Shown piece by piece: positions 17,878 to 28,926 of a DNA stretch of 64,000 nt. Each line of letters opens with the position of its first letter. Within the stretch, counting starts at the first letter, position 1. The stretch lies in contig NZ_SSXA01000026.1 in assembly GCF_021698975.1 (NCBI RefSeq), forward strand, positions 1 through 64,000, given 5' to 3'. Position numbers and translations under genes: made by a program. The notes under the pieces are model-generated. The model ran no database searches. It was not told the origin of the DNA and saw only the letters and a program-made list of their open reading frames with translations. The stretch is from Blastococcus sp. KM273128. Lineage in GTDB: Bacteria > Actinomycetota > Actinomycetes > Mycobacteriales > Geodermatophilaceae.

Positions 17878-19601
17878 CGCAGCGCCCCCGGGCGGCGGAG
17901 CTTCACCGGGCGCAGCGGCAGCGGCGAGCTGGTCAGGTCGGTGCCGGCCAGCAGCGGCAGGGTGAGCCGGAACTGGGCGCCCGCGCCGGGCTGGCCCCAC
18001 ACCTGCAGCCAGCCGCCGTGCAGGCGGGCGTCCTCGAGGCTGATCGACAGGCCGAGCCCGCTGCCGCCGACGGTGCGCACCCGCGAGGGGTCGGCCCGCC
18101 AGAACCGGTCGAACACGTGCTGGGCCTCCCCGGGGCTCAGCCCGACGCCGTGGTCGCGCACGGTGACCGCGGCCGCCGACCGGTTGGCCGCGAGGGTGAT
18201 CTCCACCGGGTGCCCGGCCCCGTGCTCGATGGCGTTGCCGACGAGGTTGCGCAGGATCCGCTCGACCCGGCGGACGTCGACCTCGGCGAGGACGCTCTCG
18301 TCGGGCCGGGTGACCACCAGCTCGCAGGCGTGCCGCTCGGCGAGCGCGCCCATCCCGTCGACGACCCGGCCGACCAGCGCCCCCATGTCGGCCGGGGCGG
18401 AGTCGAGGACGGCGGCGCCGGCGTCGTACCGGCTGATCTCCAGCAGGTCGGTGAGCAGGGCCTCGAACCGGTCGAGCTCGGCGCGCAGCAGCTCGGCGGA
18501 GCGGGCCACGTGCGCGGGGAAGTCCTCCCGGGCCTCGTGCAGCACGTCCGCGGCCATCTGCACGGTGGTCAGCGGGGTCCGCAGCTCGTGCGACACGTCG
18601 GAGGTGAAGCGCTGCTGCAGCTGGGACAACCCCTCCAGCTGGGTGATCTGCCGCTGCAGGCTGTCGGCCATCGCGTTGAAGCTGGTGGCCAGCCGCGCCA
18701 GGTCGTCCTCGCCGCGGACCACCATCCGCTCCTCGAGCTGGCCCTCGGCGAGCCGCTGCGCGGTCCCGGCCGCCTGCCGCACCGGGTCGACCACCAGCCG
18801 GGTGACCAGGACGCCGATGCCGACCACGAGCAGGGTCAGCGCGACGCCGCTGATGGCCACCGTGGTGCGGATCAGGCCGAGGCTCTCCTGCTCCTGCTGC
18901 AGCGGGAAGACGTAGTAGAGCTCGATCCGGTCCGGGCCCTGCGCGTCCCCGGTGACCGGCGCGCCCACCACGAGGCTGGGGCGGGGGTCCCCCGCGTCGC
19001 CGGGGACCATGTCGTACTTCGACGCCTGGTTGCCGGCGTCCACCGCGGCCCGGAGCTCCTGGGGCAGCGCGGCGGTGAGCGGTCGCTGGTTGGTGGCGGG
19101 GATCTCGGTGCCGCCGGAGGGGCGGTAGAGCATGACGACGTCGAAGTCGCCGGCCGCCCCGCCGCGGTCGAGCAGCTGGTTCACCGTGCGGGCGAGGGTG
19201 GCGCGGACGCTGGCGGCGTCGCCGGTCGCGATGCCGGCCACCTCGCTCTGCGCGTAGACCACGCCGGCCTGCACCTGGTCGATGGCGGCCTGCCGCTTGA
19301 CGTCGAGCAGCTGGTCCTTGATCTGGCTGAACAGCACCAGGCTGACGATCACGACCACGGTGCCGGCGAGCAGCATCGCGATGGCGCCGATGCGCACCTG
19401 CAGCGACGAGCGCCAGGCCTGCGCCGTCCGGGCGGCGAGCTCGCGCAGGGTCCGCTGGGTGCGGCGGCGTGCCCGCCCGGCCCGGCGGCGGAGCCCGCGC
19501 CCCAGCCGGGCCAGCTCCTCGCGGGTCCCCGGCCTGCCGCCACCCCCTGGTCCGGGCCGGCCGGCGTCCGTGCCCGTCTCGGGGGTCCGGGTGGCGGTCA
19601 C
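17874..19601 (-). CDS. mtrB: Sensor histidine kinase MtrB
   Basis: A 575-residue membrane kinase of the MtrAB system, which links cell division and envelope homeostasis. The order is a basic cytoplasmic N-terminus, TM1 (about 71-92), an extracytoplasmic sensor, TM2 (about 245-268), HAMP (270-325), the dimerisation/phosphoacceptor helix with His338 in 'DVSHELRTPL', and an HATPase with N box 'RILRNLVGNAIEHG' and Gly boxes 'DHGVGLS' and 'GGSGLGLSI'. It lies 64 bp downstream of mtrA and overlaps lpqB. All catalytic residues expected of the family are present. Confidence 0.96.
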   Translation of the reverse strand: MTATRTPETGTDAGRPGPGGGGRPGTREELARLGRGLRRRAGRARRRTQRTLRELAARTAQAWRSSLQVRIGAIAMLLAGTVVVIVSLVLFSQIKDQLLDVKRQAAIDQVQAGVVYAQSEVAGIATGDAASVRATLARTVNQLLDRGGAAGDFDVVMLYRPSGGTEIPATNQRPLTAALPQELRAAVDAGNQASKYDMVPGDAGDPRPSLVVGAPVTGDAQGPDRIELYYVFPLQQEQESLGLIRTTVAISGVALTLLVVGIGVLVTRLVVDPVRQAAGTAQRLAEGQLEERMVVRGEDDLARLATSFNAMADSLQRQITQLEGLSQLQQRFTSDVSHELRTPLTTVQMAADVLHEAREDFPAHVARSAELLRAELDRFEALLTDLLEISRYDAGAAVLDSAPADMGALVGRVVDGMGALAERHACELVVTRPDESVLAEVDVRRVERILRNLVGNAIEHGAGHPVEITLAANRSAAAVTVRDHGVGLSPGEAQHVFDRFWRADPSRVRTVGGSGLGLSISLEDARLHGGWLQVWGQPGAGAQFRLTLPLLAGTDLTSSPLPLRPVKLRRPGALR

Positions 19602-19665
19602 CGCTCCAGTGTCACCCGGCCGGGGGTGGGCGCGGGGAGGCCGCGCGCGCTGCGGCCCGCCTCGG

Positions 19666-20382
<717 letters not shown>

Positions 20383-20461
20383 TCTGCGCTGTTCAGGGCG
20401 TTGAGGGAGTCCCGCCCCACCCGCGCGGGTGGCTGCCGGGACGCGTGGGACCCCACGGGGC

Positions 20462-20515
20462 ATAGGAAGCAATCCCTGCGCATCGGACCCCGAAGACGCA
20501 GGTGGAGCTTCCTAT
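20462..20515. other. Inverted repeat upstream of mtrA
   Basis: ATAGGAAGC (20462-20470) is exactly complementary to GCTTCCTAT (20507-20515); inside, CCTGCG (20475-20480) pairs with CGCAGG (20497-20502). It lies about 80 bp upstream of the mtrA start and could be an operator or leader structure. Confidence 0.5.
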
Positions 20516-20532
20516 CCCCCGCCGGTGACGCC

Positions 20533-20620
20533 CTGGAACGGCCCAGGTGAGGAACTGGAACGGCCCCGCTGCAGGGCCCCGCGGTGCGCGAAGCGTGCCG
20601 TGGGGGGCAGCGGGGTCCTT
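20533..20620 (-). repeat. Covarying double-stem intergenic element, copy B, with duplicated arm
   Basis: Outer stem CCCCGCTGC (20564-20572) with GCAGCGGGG (20607-20615); inner stem 20578-20585 with 20597-20604 (two G-U pairs). The flank CTGGAACGGCCC occurs twice (20533-20544 and 20555-20566). The element begins directly at the ahcY stop codon (20621-20623) and is likely to act as its terminator. Confidence 0.82.
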
Positions 20621-22105
<1,485 letters not shown>

Positions 22106-22121
22106 GGAGGCTCCAGGTGGT

Positions 22122-22140
22122 GCCCGGCAGCTGGCCGGGC
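22122..22140 (-). other. Stem-loop in the ahcY leader
   Basis: GCCCGGC (22122-22128) and GCCGGGC (22134-22140) form a perfect 7-bp stem with a 5-nt loop, 17 nt upstream of the start codon. A CCCCG/CGGGG hairpin lies near 22170-22186. They may influence translation; no known riboswitch class was recognised. Confidence 0.4.
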
Positions 22141-22276
22141 GATGCAGTCGGATGCAGGGTCGCTTCGATCCCCGTGACCGGGGAGAGCGAGCATGCCGAG
22201 GCTTCGGCGGGGCTCGTGCCGTTCCCCAGGATAGGCGGCTGCCGCCTCCCCGTCGCCCGTCGACCACCCGCGCGGG

Positions 22277-23170
22277 TCAGCCCTCGCAGCCGATCCCGTC
22301 GCCGTCGCCGTCGAACCGCTCCGAGAACCCCGGGGCGCCGCGGTGGATGGGGGCCGCGCCCGCCGCGCGGACCGCGGTGCAGTCGGCGTAGCCCGTCACC
22401 GGCGCGTCCGGCGCCGGCCCGGCGGCGGGCGGTGCGGCGGCGGGTGGGTTGGCGCCCGAGGGCAGGGGCTCGTCGGGGCAGCGCGCGAGCACCCCGGCCA
22501 TGGCGTCCCGCTCGGCCTGCGTCACCCACAACCCGTACGCGGCCTTGACCGCGACCTGCCGCGCCACGTAGGCGCAGCGGTAGCCGGTCGCGGGCGGCAG
22601 CCAGGTCGCGGCGTCGCCGTCGCCCTTCTGCATGTTGAGCGCCCCGTCGACGGCGAGCAGGTTGAGCGGGTCGTTGGCGAACCGGACGCGGCGCTGCTCG
22701 TCCCAGCCCTGCGCGCCCTTCTGCCAGGCGTCCGACAGCGCGACGACGTGGTCGACCTGCACGTCGTCGCTGGTGTCCTGGCCGCGCCGGAAGTCGATCG
22801 TGGTGCCCGAGTACGGGTCGGCGAGGGTGCCGGTGCGGACGACGCAGTCCCGCGTGCCCGGCACGAACTCCTCCCCCGTCAGGTCGCGGGCCAGCACGTC
22901 GTTGCGGGTGTCGCAGCCGTTGCGGTCGGTGTCGACCCAGCCGTCGCCGAACCGGTCCCGGTCGTAGCCGGTCCGCGGTGCGCGGCCCTTGACGTCGAGC
23001 CCCTCCAGCGCCGCCCGGGCGGAGCCGGCGACGGGCGCGGGCGCCTCCGCCGTCGTCCCGCTGCCCTCGCCGCTCGCGGCGACGTCGAGCGGCTCGCAGC
23101 CGGTCAGCAGCCCGACCGCGAGGACCGCACCGGCGAGCCGGCGGGCGCGGGACCCGGGTCGGACGTGCAC
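22277..23170 (-). CDS. Secreted HNH/DUF1524-type nuclease lipoprotein with Excalibur motif
   Basis: A 297-residue predicted lipoprotein (lipobox 'LLTGC', Cys25). The central domain is of the HNH/GmrSD-C (DUF1524) type: 'VQVDHVVALSDAWQKGA' near residue 140 supplies the catalytic His, and 'NDPLNLLAVDGALNMQKGD' supplies the Asn/Asn-Lys part. The C-terminus has a calcium-binding Excalibur motif, 'DGDGDGIGCEG'. The family is common in actinomycetes; extracellular DNA degradation is inferred. GTG 23170 has a GGGGGAG ribosome site. It lies 171 bp upstream of ahcY on the same strand with no obvious functional link. Confidence 0.85.
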   Translation of the reverse strand: MHVRPGSRARRLAGAVLAVGLLTGCEPLDVAASGEGSGTTAEAPAPVAGSARAALEGLDVKGRAPRTGYDRDRFGDGWVDTDRNGCDTRNDVLARDLTGEEFVPGTRDCVVRTGTLADPYSGTTIDFRRGQDTSDDVQVDHVVALSDAWQKGAQGWDEQRRVRFANDPLNLLAVDGALNMQKGDGDAATWLPPATGYRCAYVARQVAVKAAYGLWVTQAERDAMAGVLARCPDEPLPSGANPPAAAPPAAGPAPDAPVTGYADCTAVRAAGAAPIHRGAPGFSERFDGDGDGIGCEG

Positions 23171-23270
23171 GGAACTCCCCCAGCAGCCGGACGGCGGTCG
23201 TCCCGACGCTAGGCCGGTCCGCCCCGGGCCCGGCGGCGCAACGCCGGGCAGCCGTGAGGGGGCCGGGAGG

Positions 23271-25151
23271 TCAGCGGCCAGGCTCCTCCCCGAACAGCCG
23301 CGCCCACGTCTGCCGGTCGGAGAGCTCGGGCAGCGCGGCGCGCCAGCGATCCCGGGCGTCGCTCCCCTCCCGCACCAGGCGCACCAGCACGGACGCGCCC
23401 CGCCGGGCGGAGCCGATCATCAGCTCGCGGTCGAACCGCCGCAGGCGCACCCCCTCCTGCGAGGGGTCGGTGACCACCGCGGTGTCGAAGAGGGAGACGT
23501 GCCACCAGTGGGCATCGGCGGCGGCGATCGCCGCCGTGCCGTGGTTGCGCCTGCGCAGCTGCCAGAGGATGCGCTTGACCAGGACCATGCCGAGCATCGA
23601 GGGCGCACCGGCCGGCGCGGTCCGCCGCATGTCGACGGCGGCGACCCCCGGCACCGCGGACGCCGGGTGGTTCTTGGTCTCGGGGTGGCTGCCCCACAGC
23701 TTGCGGACCTGCGCCGCCGTCTCCGCCCCGCCGTCGGCCAGCACCTCCGGCCCGCGGAGGAAGTCCTCGACCGCGCGGATCAGCAGCGCCGCCAGGCCGT
23801 AGCGCATCGAGACCAGAGCGTCCACGAGCTGCTTGGCGAGGTGCTCGGCGATGCTCCGCCGGTCGAAGTCGCTGTGCAGGGCGCTGGTGATGAGCGAGTT
23901 GCGGTAGCTGAAGTAGCGCGACCAGTCGTCCCAGTTCTTCCAGGAGAAGTCGGCGTGCCAGACGCCGGCCCCGGGCAGCGTCACCGTCGGGAAGCCGGCC
24001 GCCCGGGCCCGCAGCCCGAACTCGATGTCGTCCCACTGGAAGAAGATCGGCAGCGGGTAGCCGACCGCCGAGACGACCTCCGACGGGATGAGGCAGGTCC
24101 ACCAGGCGTTGTAGTCGCCGTCGATCCGCCGGTCCTGCCGCCGCTCGGTCAGGTCGGCGTTGGTGAGGGCGTCGGGTACCGGCTGGCCCGCCCGCAGGAT
24201 CGACAGGTCCGCCGACTCGGCCCCGACGTGCAGCCGGTCGGGGTGGAGCAGGTTGAGCATCTGGCCGCCCACGAGCACCGGCTCGTCCGCGCGGTCGGCG
24301 AAGGCCCGCAGCCGCACGACCGTGTCGGGCTCGAGCCGGATGTCGTCGTCCATGAGGAGGAGGTTGACCCGCTCGACGGTCTCGTTCCGCACCGCCTCGT
24401 AGATGCCCCGGGTGAACCCGCCGGCCCCGCCGAGGTTGGGCTGCCGCACGTAGCGCAGGGCCGACCCGAGCGCCTCGCGGACGTCGGCGAACCCCGGGCG
24501 GCTCTCCACGGTGTCGGTGCCCTGGTCGACGACGTAGACCGCCGCGAGCTCCCCGGCCACGGCGTGGTCGGCCGCCAGCGTGCGGAGCGTGGCCAGGCAG
24601 TCGTCGGCCCGGTTGTAGGTGCAGATGACCACCGCGGTCGCCCGCCGCGGCCGGGTGGCGGCCACCGACCACTGCACGTCGTCCACGACGAGCCCGTCGG
24701 CGCCGGCCTCCAGCTCCAGCCAGAACGCCCCGCCGTCGACGAACCGGTCGAGGGCGAGCGTGAGGGTCAGCGGCCGGTCCTGGGCCTCCCGGACCTGCTC
24801 GGCGGCCACCGTCCGGGAGTTGCCCTCGCTGTCGGAGGCCATGACCCGGAGCAGGCCGGCTCCGCTGACGGTCGCGTGCAGGTCGACCGAGCGGGCCGAC
24901 GTCCACCGCTGCCAGTAGGACGCGGCGAACCTGCCGAAGTAGGTGTCGGTCGACACCGCGGCGTGCCCCTCGAGGGCCAGCCGCGTGCGGTCGCGCACCG
25001 CGACCCCGGTGACGGTCGTGCAGTAGAGCTCGGCGGGGACGTCCGCGCCGGGTCCCGCGAACAGCGTGCGCTGCGCGAGCAGGCGCCCGGAGCGGGACGC
25101 CGGTTCCGACGTCGCGGAGGGGACCTGGGTCCGCTGCGGCTGGACGGCCAT
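23271..25151 (-). CDS. glfT2: Galactofuranosyltransferase GlfT2
   Basis: A 626-residue GT2 enzyme that polymerises galactofuranose from UDP-Galf onto the lipid-linked galactan precursor. An N-terminal beta-sandwich ('FGRFAASYWQRWTSARSV') precedes the GT-A fold with 'VVICTYNRADDCL', the 'LLLMDDDIRLEPD' DxD metal site, 'NLGGAGGFTRG', 'FFQWDDIEFGLRA' and the catalytic 'WHADFSWKNWDDW'. The C-terminal helical region matches Rv3808c in layout and length (637 residues). ATG 25151 fits the family start; an upstream ATG at 25187 is possible. It sits apart from glf and glfT1 (45.9-50.7 kb), whereas in mycobacteria it is next to glf. Confidence 0.94.
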   Translation of the reverse strand: MAVQPQRTQVPSATSEPASRSGRLLAQRTLFAGPGADVPAELYCTTVTGVAVRDRTRLALEGHAAVSTDTYFGRFAASYWQRWTSARSVDLHATVSGAGLLRVMASDSEGNSRTVAAEQVREAQDRPLTLTLALDRFVDGGAFWLELEAGADGLVVDDVQWSVAATRPRRATAVVICTYNRADDCLATLRTLAADHAVAGELAAVYVVDQGTDTVESRPGFADVREALGSALRYVRQPNLGGAGGFTRGIYEAVRNETVERVNLLLMDDDIRLEPDTVVRLRAFADRADEPVLVGGQMLNLLHPDRLHVGAESADLSILRAGQPVPDALTNADLTERRQDRRIDGDYNAWWTCLIPSEVVSAVGYPLPIFFQWDDIEFGLRARAAGFPTVTLPGAGVWHADFSWKNWDDWSRYFSYRNSLITSALHSDFDRRSIAEHLAKQLVDALVSMRYGLAALLIRAVEDFLRGPEVLADGGAETAAQVRKLWGSHPETKNHPASAVPGVAAVDMRRTAPAGAPSMLGMVLVKRILWQLRRRNHGTAAIAAADAHWWHVSLFDTAVVTDPSQEGVRLRRFDRELMIGSARRGASVLVRLVREGSDARDRWRAALPELSDRQTWARLFGEEPGR

Positions 25152-25332
25152 CACCAAGGTGTCTTCTCCGTTCGGACGCCGGCGCATGACGAGGAACGTA
25201 ACCGGCCTTCCTGGGCGCCAGCCCGGCGACGTACCCGTCCGTGCGACCACCCCGCTGCAGTCGCGACGCTGGGTGAGCGTCCCGGTGCGCAGCGCTGCGG
25301 CCAGCGGCCCGCCGACGAGCACCACCCCGGGC

Positions 25333-26130
25333 TCACCCGGCCGGCGGCCGCACCGGCTCCGTGATGCGCACGACCACCTGCTCGTCGTTGGACGTGTAGG
25401 CCACGAACTCCCCGCGCGCGCCGGTGCGGGCCGACCACTCCCGCCACGCCCGGAACTCGTGCTCCTCCCAGCCAGGGAAGTTGAAGAACTCGTCGAACAC
25501 CAGCACCGATCCGGCGGCCAGCCGGGGGCCCACCAGCTCGAGGACCGTCACCGCCGAGGAGTACAGGTCGCCGTCGACGTGCACGAAGTCCACCGGCCCC
25601 GGGTGGGTGGCCAGGAAGCCGGGCAGGGTCTCCTCGAACCAGCCGACGACCAGCTCGGCGCCCTCCACGTCGGGGAGCGCACCCACCGCGAACGCGCCGG
25701 TGCGGACGTGCGGCCGGTAGTCCTCCGGCAGCCCCTCGAAGGAGTCGAAGCCGTAGACGTCGCGGCGCTCCCGCTGCCCGGCGATCACCTCGAGCGAGCG
25801 GCCCTCGAACACGCCGAACTCCAGGGCCATCCCGCCGCGCGGGGCGAGCTCCAGCCCGTGCCGCAGGGTGCTCGTCCGGTCGTGGAAGGCGCGGGCCGTC
25901 GGCATCTCGCGCGCGGCGAACCGCGCCGACCCGACGGCGGCATCCCGCTCACCGGCGGCGAGCAGGTCCCGGCGCGAGCGGAACTCCACCTCGTGCAGCG
26001 CGCGGATCACCCGGTCCGCCTCGGCGGCGACGGCGTCCCTGACCAGCGGCGCCAGCACGTGCCTCATCGGCGCGGCCAGCGCGCGCACCACCCGGTCCCG
26101 AGCCGTGCCGCCCCACCCGTCGCGCGCCAT
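25333..26130 (-). CDS. TylF/macrocin-O-methyltransferase-like SAM methyltransferase
   Basis: A 265-residue class I methyltransferase. Motif I is 'GGMALEFGVFEGRSLEVIA' near residue 100; 'RDVYGFDSFEGLPEDYRPH' and 'VDFVHVDGDLYSSAVTVLE', with 'GSVLVFDEFFNFPGWEEHE', are hallmarks of the TylF/Methyltransf_24 family, which methylates sugar hydroxyls. ATG 26130 has a very good GGAGGGAGC site. It follows the GT2-GtrA-YfhO operon by 58 bp on the same strand, suggesting that it methylates a sugar of an envelope glycopolymer. The actual acceptor is unknown. Confidence 0.82.
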   Translation of the reverse strand: MARDGWGGTARDRVVRALAAPMRHVLAPLVRDAVAAEADRVIRALHEVEFRSRRDLLAAGERDAAVGSARFAAREMPTARAFHDRTSTLRHGLELAPRGGMALEFGVFEGRSLEVIAGQRERRDVYGFDSFEGLPEDYRPHVRTGAFAVGALPDVEGAELVVGWFEETLPGFLATHPGPVDFVHVDGDLYSSAVTVLELVGPRLAAGSVLVFDEFFNFPGWEEHEFRAWREWSARTGARGEFVAYTSNDEQVVVRITEPVRPPAG

Positions 26131-26188
26131 CAGACCGCTCCCTCCCGCCGGCGCAGCGGAGGCGCCGGGCAGAGGGCGACCGTAGCGG

Positions 26189-28480
26189 CTACCGGGCCCG
26201 CAGTCGCCCCCGCGCACGCCGCTGCTGCCACCACCACAGCCCCGCCTGCACGAGCACGACCAGCGCCGCGCCGGCGGCGGCCAGCGCTCCCGCCCGCAGA
26301 CCGGGCGGGGCGTAGTCGAGGACCAGCGTGCGCTCGCCCGCCGGGACGGTCACCGCGAGCAGCCCGGCGGGGCCGTCGACCACGGGGACCTCCTCGCCGT
26401 CGACGGTGGCCGAGTACCCCGGCCACGCCAGCCGGGCGAAGAGCACCCGGCCGGCGTCGTCCGCGCGGTACCGGACGACCTCCCGCTCCTCCTCGGCGGA
26501 GCCACCCACCACCTCGACGCCGGGCGAGGTCCACGACACCCGGGACCCGTCGGCGTAGGGCTGGTCGCGCACCCACACGGCGCGCACCGGGCCCCGCTCG
26601 GCCACCGACCAGCCGGGCGGCGGCTCCCGGTCGTCGACCACCTCGTCACCGAGCAGGTCCCGCTGCAGCACCAGCGTCGACACGCGGAGGGCGTCGACGA
26701 GCGGCACCGGGTACCCGGGCCCGGCGGGCTGCCACAGCCGCTCGAAGGCCTCCGGGCAGGTGGCCCCGCGGTAGTCGAGGCAGAGCTCCTCGGCGAACTC
26801 CTGGAAGCCGATCCCGCTGTAGCTGGCCACCGTCGGGGTGCCGGTCGGCCGGACCAGGTTGCCGAAGGTGATCTCGCCGTCGCGCATCTGCCCGGTCGTG
26901 ATCGTGTCGTGCCTGGCCAGCTGCAGGACCGTGCCCTCGTAGGAGGTCGTCCCCTCCGCCAGCGCGGACAGGTCCGAGGCCGGCCGGAGGCCGAACCCGC
27001 CCGGCCGGAACGGCAGGACGGTGGTCTGGAAGGCGACCACGGCGACGGTGCCGGCGACCAGGACCGCGCCGAGACCCCGCAGCCCCCACCGCCGGTGCGC
27101 CAGCACCGCGAGCGCGGTGCCGGCGCCGACCAGCAGCAGCGCGGCCCCGTGCTCCTGGAGGAGGCCGACCGGGCGGACCGCCCACGCCAGGTAGGTGCCG
27201 AAGAGCACGATCGCACCGCTGGCGAGGGCCCGCCGGCGCGGCCGGTCGGTCGCCAGCCCGGCGGAGAGGACGACGGCGAACAGGACGGCCACCGCCAGGT
27301 AGAGGTACTCCACCAGGCGGACCGGCCAGCGGAACAGCCACAGGTTCGAGGGCGCCAGCGTGGCGAGCAGGTAGAAGCCGGCGATGCCCAGGAGCCCGGC
27401 CAGCGACCGCGCCCGCCGCCGCAGCCTGGACCACCGCAGCCAGGGCAGCAGCGGGAGCAGGAACCAGGCGAGGTAGGTCGACGGCTGGGTCTCCAGCAGC
27501 GCGCCGCCCCAGTTGGTGATGGAGGGGAGGTAGGTCGGCGCGCTGGCCGCCGCGAGGTCCCCGAGGTCCGGGACCAGGAAGGTGTCGTTCGCCAGCACGG
27601 CGAGGTCCTGGCGCAGCGACACCTCGCCGGCACCGAGCAGCGGCAGGTAGACCGGCAGGGCCACCAGGCCGGCGCAGGCGCCCACCACCACCAGGTGCAG
27701 CAACCGGCTGAACCGGCGCCGCACGAGCAGCTCGGCACCGAGCGCCACCAGGACGACGAGCATGCCCAGCGCCCCGTAGGGGTTGCCGGTCGTCATGACC
27801 AGGGCACCGGCCAGGAAGGGGACGACGGGGTTGAGGCGGCCCCGCGCGTGCCGGCGGGCCGCCCACCAGAACCAGGTCACCCAGGTGAACGCCATCAGGC
27901 CGGCCGGCCACCCTGCGGCCTCGTACCAGAGCGTGAACCCGGAGAACGGGACGGCGAGGGCGACGACCGCGGCCGGCCAGCGGCGCGCACCGTGCTCGCG
28001 GGCCAGCAGGTAGGTGCCCATCGCGAGCACCCCTAGGAACTCGACCATCACCACGGCCGCGGCCAGCGCGAGGTCGTCGAAGTACGAGACCAGCACGAAG
28101 TTGGCCAGGCTGACCGGGTTCCAGATGCCGTTCAGGCCCTCGGCGGCGTAGTTCCCGCCCATCCAGCTCGCCGGGTCCATCGTGACCCACTCGCCGGCCC
28201 GCAGCCGCTGGCCGAAGACGTGCCACAGCGGGGCGAACTGCTCGTACTGGTCGCCCACGTAGTAGAACAACCGCTCGCGCCAGAACGGGACGGCGCCGAC
28301 GACCCAGGCGGTGACGCCGACACCGAGGGTCACCACCCACTCGGGCAGCCGCCACCGGGGCCGCGCCGGCGACGTCGCCCCCGCCGCCACCGCCGGGACG
28401 GCCGCGGGGCGGCCTGCGGCGGCCCTCGGCGGCGAGGTGGTGCTGCGGGCGACCGGGCCGGCGGGGACCGGCCGCCTCAC
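26189..28480 (-). CDS. YfhO-like multi-pass membrane protein (GT-C type)
   Basis: A 763-residue membrane protein with about 12 transmembrane helices over residues 55-510, an extracytoplasmic beta-sandwich domain (about 510-725) and a final helix before a basic tail. The first extracytoplasmic loop contains 'FWRERLFYYVGDQYEQFAP', the acidic loop expected in YfhO/GT-C glycosyltransferases that use polyprenyl-phosphate sugars. GTG 28480 overlaps the gtrA-like stop (GTGA). The three-gene set GT2-GtrA-YfhO matches the logic of polyprenyl-phosphate-sugar synthesis, flipping and transfer, as in YfhO-dependent glycosylation of teichoic acids in firmicutes; the acceptor here is unknown. Confidence 0.83.
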   Translation of the reverse strand: MRRPVPAGPVARSTTSPPRAAAGRPAAVPAVAAGATSPARPRWRLPEWVVTLGVGVTAWVVGAVPFWRERLFYYVGDQYEQFAPLWHVFGQRLRAGEWVTMDPASWMGGNYAAEGLNGIWNPVSLANFVLVSYFDDLALAAAVVMVEFLGVLAMGTYLLAREHGARRWPAAVVALAVPFSGFTLWYEAAGWPAGLMAFTWVTWFWWAARRHARGRLNPVVPFLAGALVMTTGNPYGALGMLVVLVALGAELLVRRRFSRLLHLVVVGACAGLVALPVYLPLLGAGEVSLRQDLAVLANDTFLVPDLGDLAAASAPTYLPSITNWGGALLETQPSTYLAWFLLPLLPWLRWSRLRRRARSLAGLLGIAGFYLLATLAPSNLWLFRWPVRLVEYLYLAVAVLFAVVLSAGLATDRPRRRALASGAIVLFGTYLAWAVRPVGLLQEHGAALLLVGAGTALAVLAHRRWGLRGLGAVLVAGTVAVVAFQTTVLPFRPGGFGLRPASDLSALAEGTTSYEGTVLQLARHDTITTGQMRDGEITFGNLVRPTGTPTVASYSGIGFQEFAEELCLDYRGATCPEAFERLWQPAGPGYPVPLVDALRVSTLVLQRDLLGDEVVDDREPPPGWSVAERGPVRAVWVRDQPYADGSRVSWTSPGVEVVGGSAEEEREVVRYRADDAGRVLFARLAWPGYSATVDGEEVPVVDGPAGLLAVTVPAGERTLVLDYAPPGLRAGALAAAGAALVVLVQAGLWWWQQRRARGRLRAR

Positions 28481-28926
28481 CGCGGCACCTCCCGCCGCTC
28501 GGGGAGGTCCGCGCCCGGGGGCGCCGCCGGGGCCGCGGGTGCGGCGGACCGCCCGATGAGCAGCCGGCGGGAGAGCAGGAAGGTCACCGGGATCGCCGCC
28601 ACAGCGGCGACCAGCGGGGCCAGGCGCTCGTCCACGCCGAGCCATTCGACGAGGACGACGACGCCGGCCGTGGTCATCACGTAGTTGGTCGCGTTCGTCA
28701 GCGGGAACAGCGCCAGCTTCCGCCAGGTGGGGCGGGTGCGGAAGGTCCAGTAGCAGTTGAGCAGGAAGGACCCCACCATCGCGACGAGGATCGCGCCGAG
28801 GTGCGCCACGAGGTAGTGCGCCACCAGGCCCAGCAGCAGGTAGGTGCCGTAGTAGACCCCGGTGTTGACGACACCGACGACGAAGAACCGCGAGGCGTGG
28901 TGCAGCGTCGTCCGGTCGATCCTCAC
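28477..28926 (-). CDS. GtrA family membrane protein
   Basis: A 149-residue protein with four predicted helices ('FFVVGVVNTGVYYGTYLLLG' starting near residue 14 is the family signature). GtrA proteins are thought to flip undecaprenyl-phosphate sugars across the membrane. The ATG at 28926 overlaps the stop of the upstream GT2 gene, and its own stop overlaps the YfhO-like start, so all three are translationally coupled. The last 25 residues are a Pro/Ala-rich cytoplasmic tail. Confidence 0.9.
   Translation of the reverse strand: MRIDRTTLHHASRFFVVGVVNTGVYYGTYLLLGLVAHYLVAHLGAILVAMVGSFLLNCYWTFRTRPTWRKLALFPLTNATNYVMTTAGVVVLVEWLGVDERLAPLVAAVAAIPVTFLLSRRLLIGRSAAPAAPAAPPGADLPERREVPR

Noticed and set aside
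22106..22260. Possible SAH or SAM riboswitch in the ahcY leader
   Set aside because: Small hairpins are present, but the conserved GAGGAGCGCUGC-type core of SAH riboswitches and the SAM-IV core could not be matched.
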